DNA of 17,726 bases, from positions 1-17,726 of the forward strand of contig NZ_JAFFPR010000034.1 in NCBI RefSeq assembly GCF_016918735.1, given 5' to 3'. The notes under the pieces are model-generated. The model was not told the origin of the DNA, did not search any database, and worked only from the letters and a program-made list of their open reading frames with translations. Of the stretch, positions 14,751-17,726 are shown one piece after another; positions within the stretch are counted from its first letter, which is position 1; each line of letters begins with the position of its first letter. The DNA is from Leptospira abararensis (lineage in GTDB: Bacteria > Spirochaetota > Leptospiria > Leptospirales > Leptospiraceae). A program made the position numbers and the translations under genes.

Positions 14751-14914
14751 GGCTAACAGCGACTTACCGCTACGCTTCGGCACAAGGCCTCGCTCGGCCT
14801 TCGGCAAATTCCCCTTCTGGCATTCGCCTTGCTTACGCAAGCTACATGCCAGTCCCTAACGTCCCGTTCCGGGACTCAGGGTCGGGGAACTTCGGTAAGT
14901 CTAATTCGTTATGC
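14751..14914 (+). repeat. attC site 14
   Basis: R'' GGCTAAC is at 14751-14757 and R' GTTATGC at 14908-14914. The L arms ACTTACCG and CGGTAAGT pair. The left hairpin AAGGCC/GGCCTT is perfect. The inner stem is TTCCCC with GGGGAA. Hairpins are CTTGC/GCAAG and GTCCCG/CGGGAC with the TAAC/TCA loop. Confidence 0.9.
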
Positions 14915-14969
14915 GAAATTGGCTTCAAATCTTTACCATAACATTTTTAAAATATAGGATAACAAAACA

Positions 14970-17585
14970 ATGACAGAGTTTAATATATTGCAACCAAACC
15001 ATCTATCTCTTGCCAATCGAATCAAAAACGGAGATATTATCTTATTTACTGGCGCTGGTTTCAGTCTAGGTGCAACAAATTACCAAGGAAATAGCATACC
15101 AAGCGTTACTGAATTTAAAAAACATTTAATTAAAGACGTGTTAGCAATACAAGATGAAACCTCCTCTCAATTTTCCGAATTATTTTCGCTAGATTTATCT
15201 TCTCTATCAGATTATTGCGAGGAAGAAAACAGAACTAGATATCTAGCTTGCGTAACAAACCATTTTGATACTAAATTTGCAGCAGATTTTCATCTTAAAC
15301 TACTAAATTTACCGTGGAAAAAAATCTATACCTTAAATGTTGACAATTTAATTGAAGTTTCATTACGAAAAAACAGAAAACAATTTACAGTAATCGATGA
15401 TACAGAAAGCAAATTTATTGCTAGAGACAACATTGAGTTAATCAAACTACATGGTAATGTACAGAATCAAACTAGCAGACTGATATTCTCAAAACTTTCA
15501 TACAAGAAATCATCGGCGGGATTAATAAAAGACTATAGAATCAATAGCCTCATGGAAGATTTCAAAAGAGACAATATTCTAATTATTGGAGCATCTCTTA
15601 CAGATGAACTTGATATCGACCTCGAACTCCTTAAACATGGAAATTTTTTAATGTCAAAAATTTATTACTTAGCACCAACAATTTCTGAATTACAAAGAAA
15701 AATGCTAATAAAAAAATACAACAATATCGAATTTATAACCGAAACCTCAGAAACCTTTTGCAAAAAACTTAACGCTTATTACGAAAATTTTAACGAAAAA
15801 TTAGCTAAATCATCTATACAACTAGATTCTGTTTTAAACAACAAAAACTTTATATTAATAGACGAAACTATAAAAAAAGAAAATTATCTAAACCCAAACC
15901 TATATATAGGAGGGCATCCTAGATGGGTTGATGTATTTACTGATCATGACGTAATTACTAAATTGATTAAAACTAATTTAACTGAAATTGAGGAGAATAT
16001 AGAAAGCTTTCAATGTTATATAATTTCGGGAAAGTCATTATCGGGAAAAAGTTTATTTTTAAAACAAATCGGAAAATACTTCCATAAAAATTACTATGTT
16101 ATAGATTATCGAGGAACTGACATATTAACCGATTTGGAGATCTTGATAAAAAAATATAACCAAACCAACAAAGACAAAAAAATAATTATACTAATTGATA
16201 ATGCTGCTTGGGTGCTTAACATATTAAAAAATTTAATTAAAAGCAAAAACCAAGAGAATATCAAAATTATCTTTTGCGTAAGATCAAGTATCTTGCACAG
16301 AAAATCATACTTATTTGATAATATTCAAGATTTTAAAAAATCAGTAAAGATCATAGAAATTTCTGGCAAATTTGACCTTGATGACTCAACTCAATTTATA
16401 AAAAAATTGAAGGAAAAATCCTACTTAGGAAAATACGCTAATATATCTCTCGAAGAAGCTGCAAAACATTTTTTAAATACATACAATAGGCACGACATAT
16501 TAATATGTCTATATGAATTTAGTCAGGGAGAAAAATTTAAAGAAAGAATCGATAAATTTCTAACATGGGTTGCAAAATGCGAATCAAGAACTCTATACAA
16601 AATAATCTTACTATTATACATACTTGAAGAATTTGGCGACCTTTCTTTAAAAACAAATTTCTTTGCTACAATGATCAGCAACTCAATCGATTTTACATCA
16701 TATGAAGCGGAACTTCACGAGATAACAAATTTTTCACTCATGCAAGGAAACGATTTTGATGATAATCTAAGTGAAATCAAAAGTAGATCGCCAGAATTAT
16801 TAAATAGCATTGTAAATAAAATCAGTCATGAGACAAGACAAGAATTGATCATTGAATTATTAAAGGATATCGCAACAAACTACTACAACAACTTAAAAAA
16901 TTCCAAAACATATGAAGCTCAAGTATTCTATCATCTGATAAGATCACAGAATTTGAGAGTTATATTTCGTAAAAAAAATTCCTCGGAAATAGATTGGAAA
17001 TCTTTGTTTACTATATATAAAGAAACACATAAATATTTCGAAGATATTCACCTGTATTGGCTTCATAGAGCAATATCAGAGATAAAGCATAACCTATTTA
17101 AAGATGCAGAAATTCACCTAGACCAGGCGAAAAAATTAAGAGGAAATCAATCATTTGAAATTGAACACACAGAAGCAATCCTCTTCCTTGAAAGATCTAT
17201 CAACGAAGAAGGGATATCAAAAACAACTAGAAACGAATATTTCAAAAAAGCTGAACATATTTTACTGAATCAGATCAAAAAGATTGATATACACAATGAC
17301 GCATATGCGATTCATTCTTACGTAATTAAATCTTGTACCTACTTCACAAAGCACAAAACAGAAATTTCAAATTCTAGTTGCAAAGAAATGATTCAACTTT
17401 ATAAAAAGTCAAAAAATGCATATGGATTTCAATCAGTTCTCGTAAGAAACATGTTAAAAACGATTCATCATTTCCTAAACACAAAAAATTTGTCAAATTT
17501 ACTTACCCTCGATCAAGAGGAATTCAAAATTTTGAATAATAAATCCAATAATGAAGAAATTATTGAAAGTATAGATTTATTATAA
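14970..17585 (+). CDS. SIR2-domain and STAND-like P-loop NTPase defence protein
   Basis: The 871-residue product begins with a SIR2-like domain (about 12-270). It has FTGAGFS (26-32) for NAD binding, TLNVDN (121-126) with N123 and D125, and KLHGN (159-163) with H161 at the catalytic position. A P-loop NTPase follows: GKSLSGKS (354-361) is Walker A and KIIILID (404-410) is Walker B with D410. CVRSS (436-440) sits where a sensor arginine would be. The remaining roughly 400 residues are helical and TPR-like. SIR2 fused to STAND-type NTPases are known anti-phage proteins that deplete NAD on sensing infection. This architecture matches that class, but the exact subtype cannot be told. It is alone in the largest cassette of the window. 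Confidence 0.85.
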   Translation: MTEFNILQPNHLSLANRIKNGDIILFTGAGFSLGATNYQGNSIPSVTEFKKHLIKDVLAIQDETSSQFSELFSLDLSSLSDYCEEENRTRYLACVTNHFDTKFAADFHLKLLNLPWKKIYTLNVDNLIEVSLRKNRKQFTVIDDTESKFIARDNIELIKLHGNVQNQTSRLIFSKLSYKKSSAGLIKDYRINSLMEDFKRDNILIIGASLTDELDIDLELLKHGNFLMSKIYYLAPTISELQRKMLIKKYNNIEFITETSETFCKKLNAYYENFNEKLAKSSIQLDSVLNNKNFILIDETIKKENYLNPNLYIGGHPRWVDVFTDHDVITKLIKTNLTEIEENIESFQCYIISGKSLSGKSLFLKQIGKYFHKNYYVIDYRGTDILTDLEILIKKYNQTNKDKKIIILIDNAAWVLNILKNLIKSKNQENIKIIFCVRSSILHRKSYLFDNIQDFKKSVKIIEISGKFDLDDSTQFIKKLKEKSYLGKYANISLEEAAKHFLNTYNRHDILICLYEFSQGEKFKERIDKFLTWVAKCESRTLYKIILLLYILEEFGDLSLKTNFFATMISNSIDFTSYEAELHEITNFSLMQGNDFDDNLSEIKSRSPELLNSIVNKISHETRQELIIELLKDIATNYYNNLKNSKTYEAQVFYHLIRSQNLRVIFRKKNSSEIDWKSLFTIYKETHKYFEDIHLYWLHRAISEIKHNLFKDAEIHLDQAKKLRGNQSFEIEHTEAILFLERSINEEGISKTTRNEYFKKAEHILLNQIKKIDIHNDAYAIHSYVIKSCTYFTKHKTEISNSSCKEMIQLYKKSKNAYGFQSVLVRNMLKTIHHFLNTKNLSNLLTLDQEEFKILNNKSNNEEIIESIDLL

Positions 17586-17598
17586 AACAGCCAACTTC

Positions 17599-17726
17599 GC
17601 ATAACAGCGCCTTAACGCTTCGCTTCGGGACTAGCCCTCGCTCGGTCTTCGACACATAGGCTTCTGGCACTCCCCTTGCTTACGCAAGTGTCGTTCCAGT
17701 CCCTAACGTCCCGTTGGGACTCAGGG
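17599..17726 (+). repeat. attC site 15, truncated by the window end
   Basis: R'' GCATAAC is at 17599-17605, followed by the common left half: the left L arm CCTTAACG, the left member of the TAGGCT stem, the CTTGC/GCAAG hairpin, and GTCCC/GGGAC with the TAAC/TCA loop. The right L arm and R' lie beyond the window. Confidence 0.85.

Larger units (their letters stand above)
1..17726 (+). mobile_element. Interior of an integron gene-cassette array (14 complete cassettes plus one partial)
   Basis: Fifteen attC-like sites occur in the same orientation. Each carries an R'' core (GCATAAC, GCCTAAC, GGCTAAC, GTATAAC or AATTAAC) and an R' core (GTTATGC, GTTAGGC, GTTAGCC, GTTATAC or GTTAATT). Between them lie one-gene, two-gene, four-gene or gene-less segments, with all genes on the + strand. 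The first bases of each complete cassette are complementary to that cassette's own R'', not to the R'' of the preceding site. This is the expected signature of excisable circles joined in series. The array continues beyond both window edges; the integrase gene and attI are not here. AT-rich cargo next to G+C-richer attC sites is seen directly. The host assignment (spirochaete-like) is an inference. Confidence 0.93.

Noticed and set aside
14643..14840. 65-residue minus-strand ORF
   Set aside because: It runs across the end of the Mrr-like gene and attC site 14, with no ribosome site or homologous pattern.
1034..17726. The repeated G+C-richer blocks as REP elements, CRISPR repeats or MITEs
   Set aside because: Spacing is irregular and set by gene length, each block ends in R''/R' cores, and cassette ends match their own R''. 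This is the attC arrangement, with no target duplications or transposase.

Overview
The window is an integron gene-cassette array. Fifteen large attC-type recombination sites (about 161-175 bp, the last cut by the window edge) recur every few hundred to 2,600 bases. Each starts with an R''-like core ending in AAC and ends with a GTT-starting R' core. They divide the window into 14 complete cassettes and the 3' part of a fifteenth. Every gene reads on the + strand towards the attC at its 3' end, as in integrons. No integrase, attI site, rRNA, tRNA, IS element or CRISPR array is visible, so this is an interior stretch of a longer array. The coding parts are strongly AT-rich and the attC sites are clearly richer in G+C. 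Two short lipoproteins with loose spirochaete-style lipoboxes (LSNC, FIGC), plus the base composition, suggest a spirochaete such as a Leptospira relative. That assignment is tentative.

Layout: a possible upstream C-terminus and a leucine-rich-repeat protein (1-1039); a gene-less cassette (1197-1572); a lipoprotein (1614-2132); a membrane-anchored coiled-coil protein (2361-3368); a second lipoprotein (3623-4204); a two-gene cassette with a HEPN-like protein and a DUF2750 protein (4446-5580); a second possible HEPN-like protein (5773-6702); a three-pass membrane protein (6900-7883); a second gene-less cassette (8055-8426); a PD-(D/E)XK nuclease-like protein (8474-9481); a small helical hypothetical (9756-10265); a four-gene overlapping operon resembling an ABC-three-component conflict system (10572-13051); a third gene-less cassette (13231-13603); an Mrr-like endonuclease (13653-14744); and an 871-residue SIR2 plus P-loop NTPase protein (14970-17585).

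Several recognisable cargos (SIR2-NTPase, ABC-3C, Mrr-like, PD-(D/E)XK, HEPN) belong to protein classes used in anti-phage or conflict systems, so the array looks like a defence-gene reservoir. No classical toxin-antitoxin pair was recognised.

The most unusual signal is structural. In every complete cassette the pairing between its two ends extends well past the 7-bp core sites, to about 15-18 bp, with cassette-specific sequence. All 14 cassettes have a mismatch at the same position, 11, which is A on the left arm opposite C on the right arm; this would be a T-G wobble on the bottom strand. The attC sites are branched, with covarying stems and an invariant internal loop. Three gene-less cassettes share conserved ends, an 11-bp internal inverted repeat and a conserved promoter-like 3' end.
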